Part shown: positions 46,651-55,357 of the stretch, one piece after another
How the letters are laid out: each line of letters starts with the position of its first letter
Position numbering within the stretch: the first letter of the stretch is position 1
Assembly: GCF_002151125.1 (NCBI RefSeq)
Contig: NZ_MDJZ01000005.1
Coordinates: 310,001-374,000 of the forward strand
Direction: 5' to 3'
DNA length: 64,000 nucleotides
DNA from: Clavibacter michiganensis
GTDB taxonomy: Bacteria; Actinomycetota; Actinomycetes; Actinomycetales; Microbacteriaceae
Program-made: the position numbers and the translations under genes
Notes under the pieces: generated by a model
Told to the model about the DNA's origin: nothing
What the model saw: only the letters and a program-made list of their open reading frames with translations
Databases searched by the model: none

Positions 46651-46676
46651 GCGCGCGCTCCCCATCGAGCGCGGGC

Positions 46677-48929
46677 TCAGTCCTCCGTGTCGTCGGCGGG
46701 AGGAGCCGGCGGTGCCGGCTGCGCGGGGGCAGCAGGAGCCTGGGGGGCGCTCGGCGCCGTCGGCGCGGCCGACTGCGTGGGCCGCGGTGCCGGCGGGACG
46801 TAGGGCCGCTTCGTCAGCGTGCTGCTCGGCGCGGGGAAGTCCGCCGCCGGGTACCGGTCGTCGATGAACGTCTGCAGCGGCTTGAAGATCCGGTGGCGGG
46901 CGCTGTCCGCGGCCGCGCCGTTGAGGACGTTGCGGCGCATGGACACGAAGCCCTCGACGTTGCCCACCCACACGGCCGTGGTGACCTCGCTGGAGGACCC
47001 CACGAACCAGGTGTCCTTCGATCGGTCCGTCGTGCCCGTCTTGCCCAGGATGTCGGTGCCGTCGCGCGGGTTCGACGCGGCGCCCGTCCCGCCCATGACC
47101 GCCTTGAGCGCGAAGGCCGCGGTGTTCGCGACCTCCGGGGTCATGGCCTGGGCGCACTCGCTCTTCGGGGTCACGAGCTCGGACTCGTCCGGGAGGACGA
47201 CCTTGTCGATCGCGATGGGCGGGCACATGGTGCCCTGGTTCGCGACGGAGGCGAAGGAGGTGGCCATCTGGAGCGGGGCGACGGTGTTGCCGCCCGAGCC
47301 GACCACGTCGGACGGGAAGCTGGAGAGCTCCCGCTTGTCCGCGTTGTACGCGCCCATCTCGGTCGCCGTCTTGCTGATGTCGCACAGGTCGAGCTGGCTC
47401 GCCATGGCCACGAAGGCCGAGTTCACGGAGGCGACCGTCGCGGCGAGCACGTTCTGGTTCGACGTGGCGCCCGTGTTGGTGTCGTTCGTCACCTTGTAGT
47501 CCGGGGATCCGGCGAGGTTGTCGCCGCACCGGGTGAACTCGCTGGCCGACCAGGTGGTCTTCGACGCGTTGACCGTCTGGTAGACCGACTTCCCGCTCTT
47601 CAGCCAGTCCACGAGCGTGAAGATCTTGTACGTCGATCCGACCTGGAAGCCGGCGGAGCCGCCGTGCGCCTTGTCGGCCGAGTAGTTGATCTCGGTGACG
47701 CCGGGCTGGTCCTGCGCGACCCCGTAGTCGGTGTTCTGCGCCATCGCGATGATGCGGCCGGTCTTCACCTCGCGGGAGACCACAGATCCGCCGATCTTCG
47801 TGAACCGCGCCGTGGTGGGCACCTGCTTGCGCATCTGCTCCGCCGCGTTGCCCTGGATGTCGAGGTCGAGCGTCGTGTAGACCTGCAGGCCGCCGCGCTT
47901 GAGCAGCGCGTCGCGGTCGGCGGCGGTCTCGCCGAACTCGTCGTTCGTGAGGATCTCGTTCTTCACGTAGTCGCAGAAGTACGCGGCCGATATCGGGTTC
48001 GCCTGGATGCAGCCGCTCGTGGAGGGCGTGATCGTCGGGGTGACCTCCGCCGCCGAGGCCGCGTCGAACTGCTCCTGCGTGATCTTCTGCTCCTTGAGCA
48101 TGTTCCGCAGCAGGAGGTCGCGGCGCTCCTTGTTGCGCTCGAGGTTGTCCGGGTTGTCGATCTTGAAGACCTCCGGCGCGTTGACCGTGGCGATGAGGCT
48201 CGCGGCCTGCTCCAGGTTGAGGTCGGCCGCCGAGACGTTGAAGTAGTAGCGCGCCGCGGACTCGATGCCGTAGACCCGGCTGCCGAAGTTCGCGATGTTG
48301 AGGTACGCGAGGAGGATCTCGTTCTTGGAGTACTTCTTCTCCACCCCGATCGCCATCCGCATCTCCTTGAGCTTGCGGGGCATGTCGGGCTGGGTGGCCT
48401 CCTGGAAGGCCGTGCGGCCCTCGGCCTGCGTGGCCTCGTCGGAGGAGTCGACCATGTTCTGGGCCTTCTGGACCAGGACGTTGCGGACGTACTGCATCGT
48501 GATGGTGGAGGCGCCGGACTGGACCTCCTTGTTCAGCACGTTCTGCGCCAGGGCGCGGGCGGCCGACAGCACGTCGACGCCGCCGTGCTCGTAGTAGCGG
48601 GGATCCTCGGTCGCGATGGCGGCGTCCTTCGCGTACTGCGAGACGGCGTCCCACGGGACCTCCTCGCGGTCCTGCGAGAAGAACTCGGCGAAGGGGACCT
48701 GGCTGTCGCCCTGCTTGGCGAAGAGGACCGTCTTCTGCGCGAGGTTGTCGATCTGCAGGTTGTCCGGGATGTCCTCGAACACGCCGATGGTGCTGTTGGC
48801 CGCGATGCCCGAGACGGCGATGGCAGGGGTCACCATGGCGGCGACGAGCACGCCGGCGATCGTGCTCATGCCGACGAGTCCGAGGAACGCGCCCAACCGG
48901 GTCGAGATGGTCAGGTCAGTTTTCCTCAT
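46677..48929 (-). CDS. Class A penicillin-binding protein, second paralogue
   Basis: 750-residue glycosyltransferase/transpeptidase, closely related along its length to the PBP at 41555-44095. Anchor helix about 11-38 (VGMSTIAGVLVAAMVTPAIAV); GT51 E108 in ATEDPRYYEHGG; transpeptidase S432-T-Y-K435, S501-V-N503 and K630-T-G632. Instead of PASTA domains the C-terminus is a Pro/Ala-rich, probably wall-spanning tail (about 710-750). ATG 48929. A terminator-like hairpin follows. The two paralogues may divide labour in growth and septation; that is inference. Confidence 0.92.
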   Translation of the reverse strand: MRKTDLTISTRLGAFLGLVGMSTIAGVLVAAMVTPAIAVSGIAANSTIGVFEDIPDNLQIDNLAQKTVLFAKQGDSQVPFAEFFSQDREEVPWDAVSQYAKDAAIATEDPRYYEHGGVDVLSAARALAQNVLNKEVQSGASTITMQYVRNVLVQKAQNMVDSSDEATQAEGRTAFQEATQPDMPRKLKEMRMAIGVEKKYSKNEILLAYLNIANFGSRVYGIESAARYYFNVSAADLNLEQAASLIATVNAPEVFKIDNPDNLERNKERRDLLLRNMLKEQKITQEQFDAASAAEVTPTITPSTSGCIQANPISAAYFCDYVKNEILTNDEFGETAADRDALLKRGGLQVYTTLDLDIQGNAAEQMRKQVPTTARFTKIGGSVVSREVKTGRIIAMAQNTDYGVAQDQPGVTEINYSADKAHGGSAGFQVGSTYKIFTLVDWLKSGKSVYQTVNASKTTWSASEFTRCGDNLAGSPDYKVTNDTNTGATSNQNVLAATVASVNSAFVAMASQLDLCDISKTATEMGAYNADKRELSSFPSDVVGSGGNTVAPLQMATSFASVANQGTMCPPIAIDKVVLPDESELVTPKSECAQAMTPEVANTAAFALKAVMGGTGAASNPRDGTDILGKTGTTDRSKDTWFVGSSSEVTTAVWVGNVEGFVSMRRNVLNGAAADSARHRIFKPLQTFIDDRYPAADFPAPSSTLTKRPYVPPAPRPTQSAAPTAPSAPQAPAAPAQPAPPAPPADDTED

Positions 48930-49021
48930 GGTACGAATCTAACCCGCGCTCCGAGGCGCCACATCCGCCTCAGGGAGGGTCTCAGCTCCCCGTGGCCGAA
49001 ATGTGATGAGTGCACTCGCGA

Positions 49022-50053
49022 TCAGCCCGCGCGAGCCTCCCCGATGTCCAGATCGCGCACCGTGCGGAGGGTGGCGATGCGGTGCTCGAGCGTCGTGGAC
49101 GACGGCGCGACGATGAGCTCGTCGGCCCCGGTGCTCGTGAGCAGGCGCGCGAGGCCGGTGCGGACGGCGTCGGGCGAGCCGATGGCCTGGCGCCGGTCGC
49201 GCGCCCCGATGATCTCGCGCTCGAGGTCGCTGAACCCGTACGCGGCGGCCTCGGCGGGATCCACGGGCTGGGGCTTCCCGCCCTGGCGCATGCGGAGCCA
49301 CGTGATCCGGCCGGCGCGCGCCTCGCGCTCGACGACGTCCGGGTCCTCGTCGGCGATGACGCTCACCGCGATGGCGCTGTGCGGCGCGGCGAGGTCGTCG
49401 CTCGGCTGGAAGCGCTCGCGATACAGCTGGAGCGCCTGCTCGGTGCGGTCGCCGGCGAAGTGGTGCGCGAAGGCGAAGCGGATCCCGAGGGCGGCCGCGA
49501 CCTGCGCGGAGTAGCCGCTGGATCCGAGCAGCCACATCTGCGGCCGGTCCCCCAGCCCCGGCACGGCCGTGATGCCGCGGAGCGGGTTGTCGTCCGCCAT
49601 GCCGCCCGTGAAGAAGCCGACCAGGTCGACGAGCTGCTGCGGGAAGTCGTCGACGCCGAGGCCCGCCTCGCTGCGTCGGAGCGCCATCGCGGTGGCCCCG
49701 TCGGTGCCCGGCGCGCGGCCGATGCCGAGGTCGATCCGGTCGCCGTAGAGGGCGCGGAGGGTGCCGAACTGCTCGGCGACGACGAGCGGCGTGTGGTTCG
49801 GCAGCATCACGCCGCCGCTGCCGACGCGGATGGTGGAGGTGCGCGCCGCGATGCCCGCGAGGAGGACCGCGGGGGCGGAGCTGGCGATCCCCGGCATGCC
49901 GTGGTGCTCCGCGACCCAGAACCGGGAGTACCCGGCCTCCTCCGCGGCCTGCGCGAGGCGGATGCTGCCCGCGACGGCGTCGGCGTTCGTGCCGCCGAAG
50001 GGACGGGGTGCGAGGTCGAGCACGTTCAGCGGGATGCGTTCGAGGTGGGTCAC
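49022..50053 (-). CDS. Luciferase-like flavin-dependent monooxygenase
   Basis: LLM-class oxidoreductase of 343 residues, an FMN- or F420-using TIM barrel. [17 protein letters not shown] near the start, [50 protein letters not shown] and [12 protein letters not shown] are features of the group related to bacterial alkanal monooxygenase. GTG 50053 starts at [14 protein letters not shown]. The substrate is unknown. It stands alone between the PBP and a divergent VanZ gene. Confidence 0.87.
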   Translation of the reverse strand: MTHLERIPLNVLDLAPRPFGGTNADAVAGSIRLAQAAEEAGYSRFWVAEHHGMPGIASSAPAVLLAGIAARTSTIRVGSGGVMLPNHTPLVVAEQFGTLRALYGDRIDLGIGRAPGTDGATAMALRRSEAGLGVDDFPQQLVDLVGFFTGGMADDNPLRGITAVPGLGDRPQMWLLGSSGYSAQVAAALGIRFAFAHHFAGDRTEQALQLYRERFQPSDDLAAPHSAIAVSVIADEDPDVVEREARAGRITWLRMRQGGKPQPVDPAEAAAYGFSDLEREIIGARDRRQAIGSPDAVRTGLARLLTSTGADELIVAPSSTTLEHRIATLRTVRDLDIGEARAG

Positions 50054-50120
50054 GCCGGGTGAACGGGCGGGATCCGCGGGGCATTCCTCGTCCGGTGCGC
50101 GTTGCTAGGCTGCGGCCCTC

Positions 50121-50672
50121 ATGGATCCCGCCGCCCCCGCACCCCGACCGGGCGCGACGTCCGGGTCCCGGGAATCCGCCGCGGCCGCGGACGGCTCGAC
50201 CGGTCGTTCGACCTGGCGCGCGCGGCGGGACCGCGACCGCCGACGCTCCCGTCGGCGTCAGGCCGCCGCGCTCCTCCTGGCGTACGTGGCCCTGATCGGG
50301 CTGGTGACGCTCACGCCCGACAGCGTCGACCGCGGCGTGTACCCGTACCTGATGCGCGGCGTGCTGCTCCTGCAGGACCACGGGGCGCCCTGGTTCCGCT
50401 ACTCGATGATCGAGGAGGTCGCCAACGTCGCCCTGTTCGTGCCGCTCGGCATGCTCGGCGTCCTCGCCTTCGGGAGCCGACGCTGGTGGGTGGTCGCCTT
50501 CGCGGGCACGGCCATGTCCGCGTCGGTCGAGCTCGCGCAGGGCGCGTTCCTCCCGGCGCGCGTGGCGTCGGTCACCGACGTGCTGGCGAACGGCGCGGGA
50601 GCTGTCCTGGGGGCGGCGGCAGCGGCGATCATCGCGGCCCGGGCGCGACGACGCGGGCGGATCCGGTCGTGA
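50121..50672 (+). CDS. VanZ-family membrane protein
   Basis: 183 residues. A basic Arg-rich head (about 30-48), then AALLLAYVALIGLVTLTPDSVD, a loop, IEEVANVALFVPLGMLGVLAF (the VanZ N-x-x-L-F-x-P-x-G pattern), WVVAFAGTAMSASVELAQ and VTDVLANGAGAVLGAAAAAII. This matches the VanZ core. VanZ gives low teicoplanin resistance; most homologues have unknown envelope roles. ATG 50121 is the only plausible start. A terminator hairpin overlaps its stop. Confidence 0.82.
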   Translation: MDPAAPAPRPGATSGSRESAAAADGSTGRSTWRARRDRDRRRSRRRQAAALLLAYVALIGLVTLTPDSVDRGVYPYLMRGVLLLQDHGAPWFRYSMIEEVANVALFVPLGMLGVLAFGSRRWWVVAFAGTAMSASVELAQGAFLPARVASVTDVLANGAGAVLGAAAAAIIAARARRRGRIRS

Positions 50673-50687
50673 TCGGATCCGCCCGCG
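50652..50687. terminator. Bidirectional terminator, vanZ/LPxTG gene
   Basis: 14-bp perfect stem CGCGGGCGGATCCG (50652-50665) with its complement (50674-50687) around an eight-base loop. It overlaps the vanZ stop and precedes the convergent stop of the LPxTG gene. Confidence 0.7.
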
Positions 50688-50711
50688 CCGCCGTCGGAGC
50701 GGCGTCGCGCG

Positions 50712-51254
50712 TCAGGAGGCGCGGCGACGGCGGACCGTCGCGAGGCCCGCTGCCGCGGCGCCGGCGAGGAGCAGCCCGCCGCCGGTGATCGCGAGCCCGG
50801 TGGGCAGCGTCCCGCCGGTGATGGGGAGCGAGCCGCCCTCCGCCGCCGGGCGGGCGCTGGCCGGGACCACGGACACGATGCCGCACCAGTGGTCGCCGGA
50901 CGCGGCGTTCTGGTTCGCGCGCAGGGTGCCGGTCGCCGTCGTCGGCACGGCGAGCGTGCCGGAGACGGAGCCGTCGGACGCCGCCGTGACGGACGCGGCG
51001 GGGTCGCCCGCGGCGGCGGGTGCCCCGGCCGTGGCGGAGAGGCGGACGGCGACGGTCTCGCCCGGCGTGAAGGATCCGGCGACGCCGGCGATCCGGACCG
51101 ACTCGCCGGGTGCGACGGCGGCGGGGGTCACCGACATGCCGCTGCAGGCGATGGCGGAGTCCTTGGGGACGTAGTTCTCGGCCTGGGCGGCGAGGGGGAG
51201 GGAAACGGTGATGGCGAGCGCGACGAACGCGCCCGCCAGGGTCTTGGCGAGCAT
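50712..51254 (-). CDS. Small LPxTG-type wall protein (LPITG)
   Basis: 180 residues. Signal peptide with likely cleavage after AQA (25), an immunoglobulin-like exposed region (SVTPAAVAPGESVRIAGVAGSFTPGETV) with Cys37 and Cys124, then sorting signal LPITG at 143-147, helix GLAITGGGLLLAGAAAAGLA and RRRR tail. It would be linked to the wall by a sortase not in this window. ATG 51254 is chosen as the start of a proper signal peptide; upstream codons are Arg/Pro-rich. Paralogue of the next gene. Confidence 0.78.
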   Translation of the reverse strand: MLAKTLAGAFVALAITVSLPLAAQAENYVPKDSAIACSGMSVTPAAVAPGESVRIAGVAGSFTPGETVAVRLSATAGAPAAAGDPAASVTAASDGSVSGTLAVPTTATGTLRANQNAASGDHWCGIVSVVPASARPAAEGGSLPITGGTLPTGLAITGGGLLLAGAAAAGLATVRRRRAS

Positions 51255-51561
51255 CTCGGGTGTGCCTTCTCTGATTCGCCCGGGACGGACGTGCCATGGC
51301 ACGACGGGTATCGCCTCGGAGCGGTGGTGTCCGCGACGCGCGATTTCGGGTCGACGCCTTCAGGCAGACAGCGGGTCGGGTAAACCCACGATCGAGATGC
51401 TATCCGCGTCGGCGCTCCGCGAGGAGGCGCACGGGCGCGATCGGCCCCGGACTGGGGGCATCCGGCGCCCGGAGACGGCGGAAGGCCCCGAGGCGAGAGC
51501 CTCGGGGCCTTCCGTCACCATGCTCCAGGAGGGAGCCAGGCGACGCGGGTCGTGATGCGGA
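51255..51561. other. 307-bp gap between the two LPxTG genes
   Basis: Contains the terminator at 51479-51514 and, nearer the first gene, the region expected to hold that gene's promoter (an A/T-rich GAGATGCTATC-like patch around 51394-51405). No other gene is seen. Confidence 0.55.
51479..51514 (-). terminator. Terminator after the second LPxTG gene
   Basis: 16-bp perfect stem CGGAAGGCCCCGAGGC (51479-51494) with GCCTCGGGGCCTTCCG (51499-51514) and loop GAGA, 48 bases past the stop on the minus strand. This separates the two LPxTG genes into two transcripts. Confidence 0.8.
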
Positions 51562-52158
51562 TCAGACCGTGGTGCGCTGGCGACGGACCGTCGCGAGCAC
51601 CGCGACGAGCGCGGCACCGAGCAGCAGCAGGCCGCCGCCGGTCCAGATGAGGACGACGGGCAGCTGGCCACCCGTGACGGGGAGGCCGGCCGAGCCGTCG
51701 GCGGCGGTGCCGCCGGCGGCGCCACCCGTGGCGGTGCCGTTGCCGGCGGCCGCGACGACGGAGATCGAGGTCGAGACCGTGTTGCCCTCGGTGTCGGTGC
51801 CGGTGAGGGCGTAGGTGCCCGAGGCGGAGCCGGCGGGCAGCGTGACGGTGACGCGGAGGCCGCCGGCGCTGGTCGAGTTCTTGGTGATGGAGTTGCTCGT
51901 CACGGCCATGGGGGCCGTGCGGAAGGAGGCCAGCGTGGCGTTGGCCGCGTCCTCACCGGTGATGGTGATGGTGACGGGGACGCTCGGCGCGAACGAGCCG
52001 TCCGCGAAGGACAGGACGGTGCTCTGGCCGGGCGCGACGGTCGGGTCGCTGACGGTGACGCCGCCCTCGGGCGTGTACGGGGCCGCGGTGACGGCGGTCG
52101 AGACGGTGAACGTCGCGGCGAGGGCGATGGCCGCCCCGGCGAGGATCTTCTTGAACAT
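51562..52158 (-). CDS. Small LPxTG-type wall protein (LPVTG)
   Basis: 198 residues: signal peptide MFKKILAGAAIALAATFTVS..TAVTAA (cleavage near 26), Thr/Ser/Val-rich exposed part (TVSDPTVAPGQSTVLSFADGSFAPSVPVTITI), Gly/Ala/Thr linker (139-156), LPVTG at 159-163, helix and RRQRTTV tail. GGGGGA about six bases before ATG 52158. It shares the APGxS...F(T/A)PGxxV layout and the C-terminus of the LPITG protein, so both arose from one gene. Two Cys of the first protein are missing here. Confidence 0.8.
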   Translation of the reverse strand: MFKKILAGAAIALAATFTVSTAVTAAPYTPEGGVTVSDPTVAPGQSTVLSFADGSFAPSVPVTITITGEDAANATLASFRTAPMAVTSNSITKNSTSAGGLRVTVTLPAGSASGTYALTGTDTEGNTVSTSISVVAAAGNGTATGGAAGGTAADGSAGLPVTGGQLPVVLIWTGGGLLLLGAALVAVLATVRRQRTTV

Positions 52159-52245
52159 GTGGTTCCCCCTGTGTGAGTCAATCGTGGTGCTCAGGGGCCA
52201 CAAGCGGACTCGGGTCCGCCGTCGATCATTCCCCCGCTTAGGAGA

Positions 52246-54066
52246 CTACTGGGCCGGGTCGCAGGAGAGCGAGCGGAACTGTGTTGCGATCGTGTTAATC
52301 ACCGGGGTCGTGACGATGGACAGGGGCGTGTCGGTCTTTTTGTCCCCCAGCGTGTCCACCGAGATGCGGACCTCCTGTCCGGGCGAGAGCGTCACCTCGA
52401 CCTGGGCCACGGCCCGGCCGCCCACCACCTCGGGCTGGAACGGCGTGTCCTGGCCGTCGATCTCGACCCGCAGCGGCACCGTGCCGGGCGGCCCGTAGAC
52501 GGCCACGCGCGTCTTGACGTCGCCCGGGGCGACCCCGTAGACGCCGCCGCCCGTGATCACGAAGGGGAGGGAGGCCGCGTCGGCCGGGGCCGTGGATCCG
52601 AGGAGCACCTCGGTGCGGTAGTTCGGGCGCCCGTCGTCGCGGCACATGGCCATCCCCAGCGTGGTCTGCAGCGAGAGGAAGTAGTCCATCTTCGCGCCCG
52701 TCGAGTCGTTGAGGAAGACGCCGAAGACCGTGGACTCGTCGTTGTCCTCCGGCAGCGATCCGTGGAACGTCGTGCCCTCGAGGGTCGCCTGCTCGTCGGC
52801 GCGCGAGTTCCAGATGAGGATCCGCCGCTCCTCGGCCGCCTTCCCGAGCGCGGCGACGAGCGCACCCGGGTCCACGTCGCCCGAGGCGACCTTGGCGAAG
52901 ACCGAGTCGGCGACGCTCGCGAAGACGGCGTCCTGGACGTCGGGGTCCGGGTAGCGGAGGTACACGTCGTGGAGGAGCAGGTCGACGGCGTCGTCGGAGC
53001 GGAGCACGTCCCCCGTCGCGAGCGTGATGGGACCCGTGGCCTCGAGGAGGTACGAGAGCGCGACCGGGTCGATGCTGATCACGCCGTCGACGGCGTCGCC
53101 GTGCTTGAGCCGCCACATCTCGGCGGCGAGCGGCGCGGCCTGCGGGAACTCGGGGGTCAGGGTCACGTCCTGCATGTAGCGGCCGGTGATGGTGCCGTAG
53201 AGGCCGGCGGTCTGCGGATCCAGCGGCAGCGCCGGCTCCGCGAGCCGCGGGAACGCCCGGGCCGAGTCCTGCCCGGCGAGCGAGAACGCCCCGCCGCCCG
53301 TGCGGACGAGCGCGAGGGCGCCGGGGATGCCGCCCGTGGAGCGCACCTCGGCGTTGTTCTGGAACATGAGCAGGTACTCGCGGTCGCCGTCGGCGCCGAG
53401 CATGGCGGGGGCGAGGTCGGTGACGTGGCGGACGATCGCCAGGGTCTCCGCCGCCTTGCCGACCGTCTCCCTGAGCCGCGCCACCGCGTCGGCGACCGGT
53501 CGGACGGTGCTGCCGGTGTCGATGGCCGTCACGTCGTCGAGCGCCGTGTCGAGCGCGTCGTCGGCCTGGCGGACGGGCTCCTGCGCGGCGACGATCGGGT
53601 CGAGGTCGAGCCGCCCGTCGCGGGGCGTGAGGCTCGAGACGTCGAGGCTCCCGGCGATGCCGACCACGGGCTGGAGGGCGTCGCCGCCGATCCGGTCGAC
53701 GATCCCGGAGATCTCGCGGAAGGCACGGAGGTTCGGGCCCAGGAAGGGCACGTGCTCGGTGACGGCCCAGACCGGATCCCCCGTCAGGGACACCGCGCGG
53801 GCGGAGTGCTCGCGCAGGGCGGCCACGTTCGCGGAGGCACCGGCGGGGTCGCCGGCGATGAGGTCGCGCTGCACGGACGACGCGAGCGGCACCGCCTGCT
53901 CGAGCTCGCCGCGGGCGAGGAGGGCGCGGGCGGCGACCCACACGATCCAGAGGACGAGGATGGCTGCGACCACGGCGCCCGCGACCCGGAGGACGCGGCG
54001 ACGCGTCCAGGGGCGTCGCGCCCGACGGCGCCGCTGGGGCCGGGCGGCCCCGGTCGCGGAGGTCAC
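52246..54066 (-). CDS. DUF4012 envelope protein
   Basis: 606 residues: basic Arg-rich head, one helix near 27-47 (VAGAVVAAILVLWIVWVAARAL), then a large extracytoplasmic domain. YLLMFQNNAEVRSTGGIPGALALV is the DUF4012 signature; later VDGVISIDPVALSYLLEATGPI and FGVFLNDSTGAKMDYFLS. The domain is common in Gram-positive exopolysaccharide loci and resembles a LytR-adjacent envelope factor in context, but its activity is unknown. GTG 54066 overlaps the upstream stop (GTGA). Confidence 0.85.
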   Translation of the reverse strand: MTSATGAARPQRRRRARRPWTRRRVLRVAGAVVAAILVLWIVWVAARALLARGELEQAVPLASSVQRDLIAGDPAGASANVAALREHSARAVSLTGDPVWAVTEHVPFLGPNLRAFREISGIVDRIGGDALQPVVGIAGSLDVSSLTPRDGRLDLDPIVAAQEPVRQADDALDTALDDVTAIDTGSTVRPVADAVARLRETVGKAAETLAIVRHVTDLAPAMLGADGDREYLLMFQNNAEVRSTGGIPGALALVRTGGGAFSLAGQDSARAFPRLAEPALPLDPQTAGLYGTITGRYMQDVTLTPEFPQAAPLAAEMWRLKHGDAVDGVISIDPVALSYLLEATGPITLATGDVLRSDDAVDLLLHDVYLRYPDPDVQDAVFASVADSVFAKVASGDVDPGALVAALGKAAEERRILIWNSRADEQATLEGTTFHGSLPEDNDESTVFGVFLNDSTGAKMDYFLSLQTTLGMAMCRDDGRPNYRTEVLLGSTAPADAASLPFVITGGGVYGVAPGDVKTRVAVYGPPGTVPLRVEIDGQDTPFQPEVVGGRAVAQVEVTLSPGQEVRISVDTLGDKKTDTPLSIVTTPVINTIATQFRSLSCDPAQ

Positions 54067-55052
54067 CAGGTGGCCCCGCCGTCGGTGGAGATGCTGACGG
54101 CGTCGCCGGTGAGAAGCCAGACGTCCGCACCCGCGGCGGAGAGGGCGACGGATCCGCTGGTGGGCACGGCGTCCGCGCAGCCGAGCACGCTCACGTCGCC
54201 CGAGGCGGGGACGATGCGGCCGATGCTCGTGCCCGCGCAGGAACCGGCCGTGCCGGCCGTGAGGATGCCGTCCGGTCCGAGCGCGAGCGCGAGCGCGCCC
54301 GGCGCGTCGATGCGGCGGAAGTCGCCGCTGCCCGACCGCACGTGCAGGTCGCCGGATCCGCAGAGCACCGCGGCCGCCTGGCCGCTGTCGACGACCTGGA
54401 CGGCGTCGTCGCACGGCGCGTCCCTGGAGCCCTGGACGAGCTGGACCGTGCCGGGCGTCGCCGGGTCGACGTACGCCGTCGTCGCGGTGCGCGCGGGCGC
54501 GTCACGCCAGAACTCGCCGCCCGTGAAGCTCTGCAGCGTGGTGCGGGAGCACGCCGCGGTGACGTCGGCGACGACGCTGCCGACGTCGGGGCTCTCCACC
54601 TGCAGCGCGAGGATCCGGCGCGCGTCGAACGAGCCCGTCGACCGGGTGTCCCAGGTGCGGCCCGCGTCGATGGTCGTCTGGATGCGGGCGGGCTCGCCGG
54701 TGCAGGAGCCGGCCGTGGTGCGCCAGGCGACCTCGGCGTTCCCCGCGGCGAGGAAGACGGTGGGCGCGGCGACCGTGGTGCTCGGGGTCGCGCTCGGCGC
54801 CGGCGTGGGCGTCGGTGCCGCGGCCGCGTCGGTGCTGGAGGGGGACGGGGCGGATGTGGCGGCTCCCTCATCCCCCGATCCCCCGCCGGTGCGGGTCACC
54901 GCGGCCGAGACGAGGATCAGGTCGATGACGAGGAAGGCGACCACCGCGGTCACGCCGACGCCGGGGATGATGCGTCCGAGGGAGGGACGCCGTCGCGGGG
55001 CGCGTCCCGTGACGGCCATCGGCTTGCGGCCGTCCGGCGCCGACCTAGCCAC
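54063..55052 (-). CDS. Membrane-anchored Asp-box (BNR) protein
   Basis: 329 residues from GTG 55052 (GGGAG six bases upstream), or 318 from ATG 55019. Basic head, a helix IIPGVGVTAVVAFLVIDLILVS, a Ser/Pro/Thr-rich stalk (about 55-90), then an extracellular domain with Asp-box motifs TTIDAGRTW and SISTDGGATW, the latter at the very C-terminus. This suggests a small sialidase-like beta-propeller. Cys pairs (SCTGEP, ACSRTT, PCDDAV, LCGSGD, SCAGTS, LGCADA) may form disulfides. Coupled to the DUF4012 gene. I do not recognise a specific family. Confidence 0.65.
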   Translation of the reverse strand: MARSAPDGRKPMAVTGRAPRRRPSLGRIIPGVGVTAVVAFLVIDLILVSAAVTRTGGGSGDEGAATSAPSPSSTDAAAAPTPTPAPSATPSTTVAAPTVFLAAGNAEVAWRTTAGSCTGEPARIQTTIDAGRTWDTRSTGSFDARRILALQVESPDVGSVVADVTAACSRTTLQSFTGGEFWRDAPARTATTAYVDPATPGTVQLVQGSRDAPCDDAVQVVDSGQAAAVLCGSGDLHVRSGSGDFRRIDAPGALALALGPDGILTAGTAGSCAGTSIGRIVPASGDVSVLGCADAVPTSGSVALSAAGADVWLLTGDAVSISTDGGATW

Positions 55053-55357
55053 GCGCGGCTCCCGCGGTGCGTGCGGCGCGGCGGACTGAGGTGCGTCCTG
55101 GCAGGCGGCGCGGTCGCGCCTCGGCGTGAGCCGACATGGTGTCTCCCGGTGTGGCGGGCATCGTGCGGCGCGCGGGCGGCGCACCCTCGCGGGCGACCGG
55201 ATCCGGTCCGCGCCCCGACGACGATCCGGGACCCGCTCCTCCTGTGGAGCACGGGCCGCCGGTCCGCGCAGCGGGAGATGCGGGGTCGAGCGGTGGTGTC
55301 ACCCGGATCGTACAGGCCCCCGCGGGACCCGCAGGGACGACACGGATGGGCGGCGGG
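55053..55357. other. 305-bp gap before the Asp-box/DUF4012 operon
   Basis: Between the stop of the BY-kinase gene and the Asp-box gene, both on the minus strand. It presumably contains the promoter of the Asp-box/DUF4012 pair. No hairpin, RNA or small ORF of note was found. Confidence 0.5.

Noticed and set aside
48930-49021. Possible extra gene between the second PBP and the monooxygenase
   Set aside because: Only 92 bases, no start with SD, no hydrophobic or conserved stretch.
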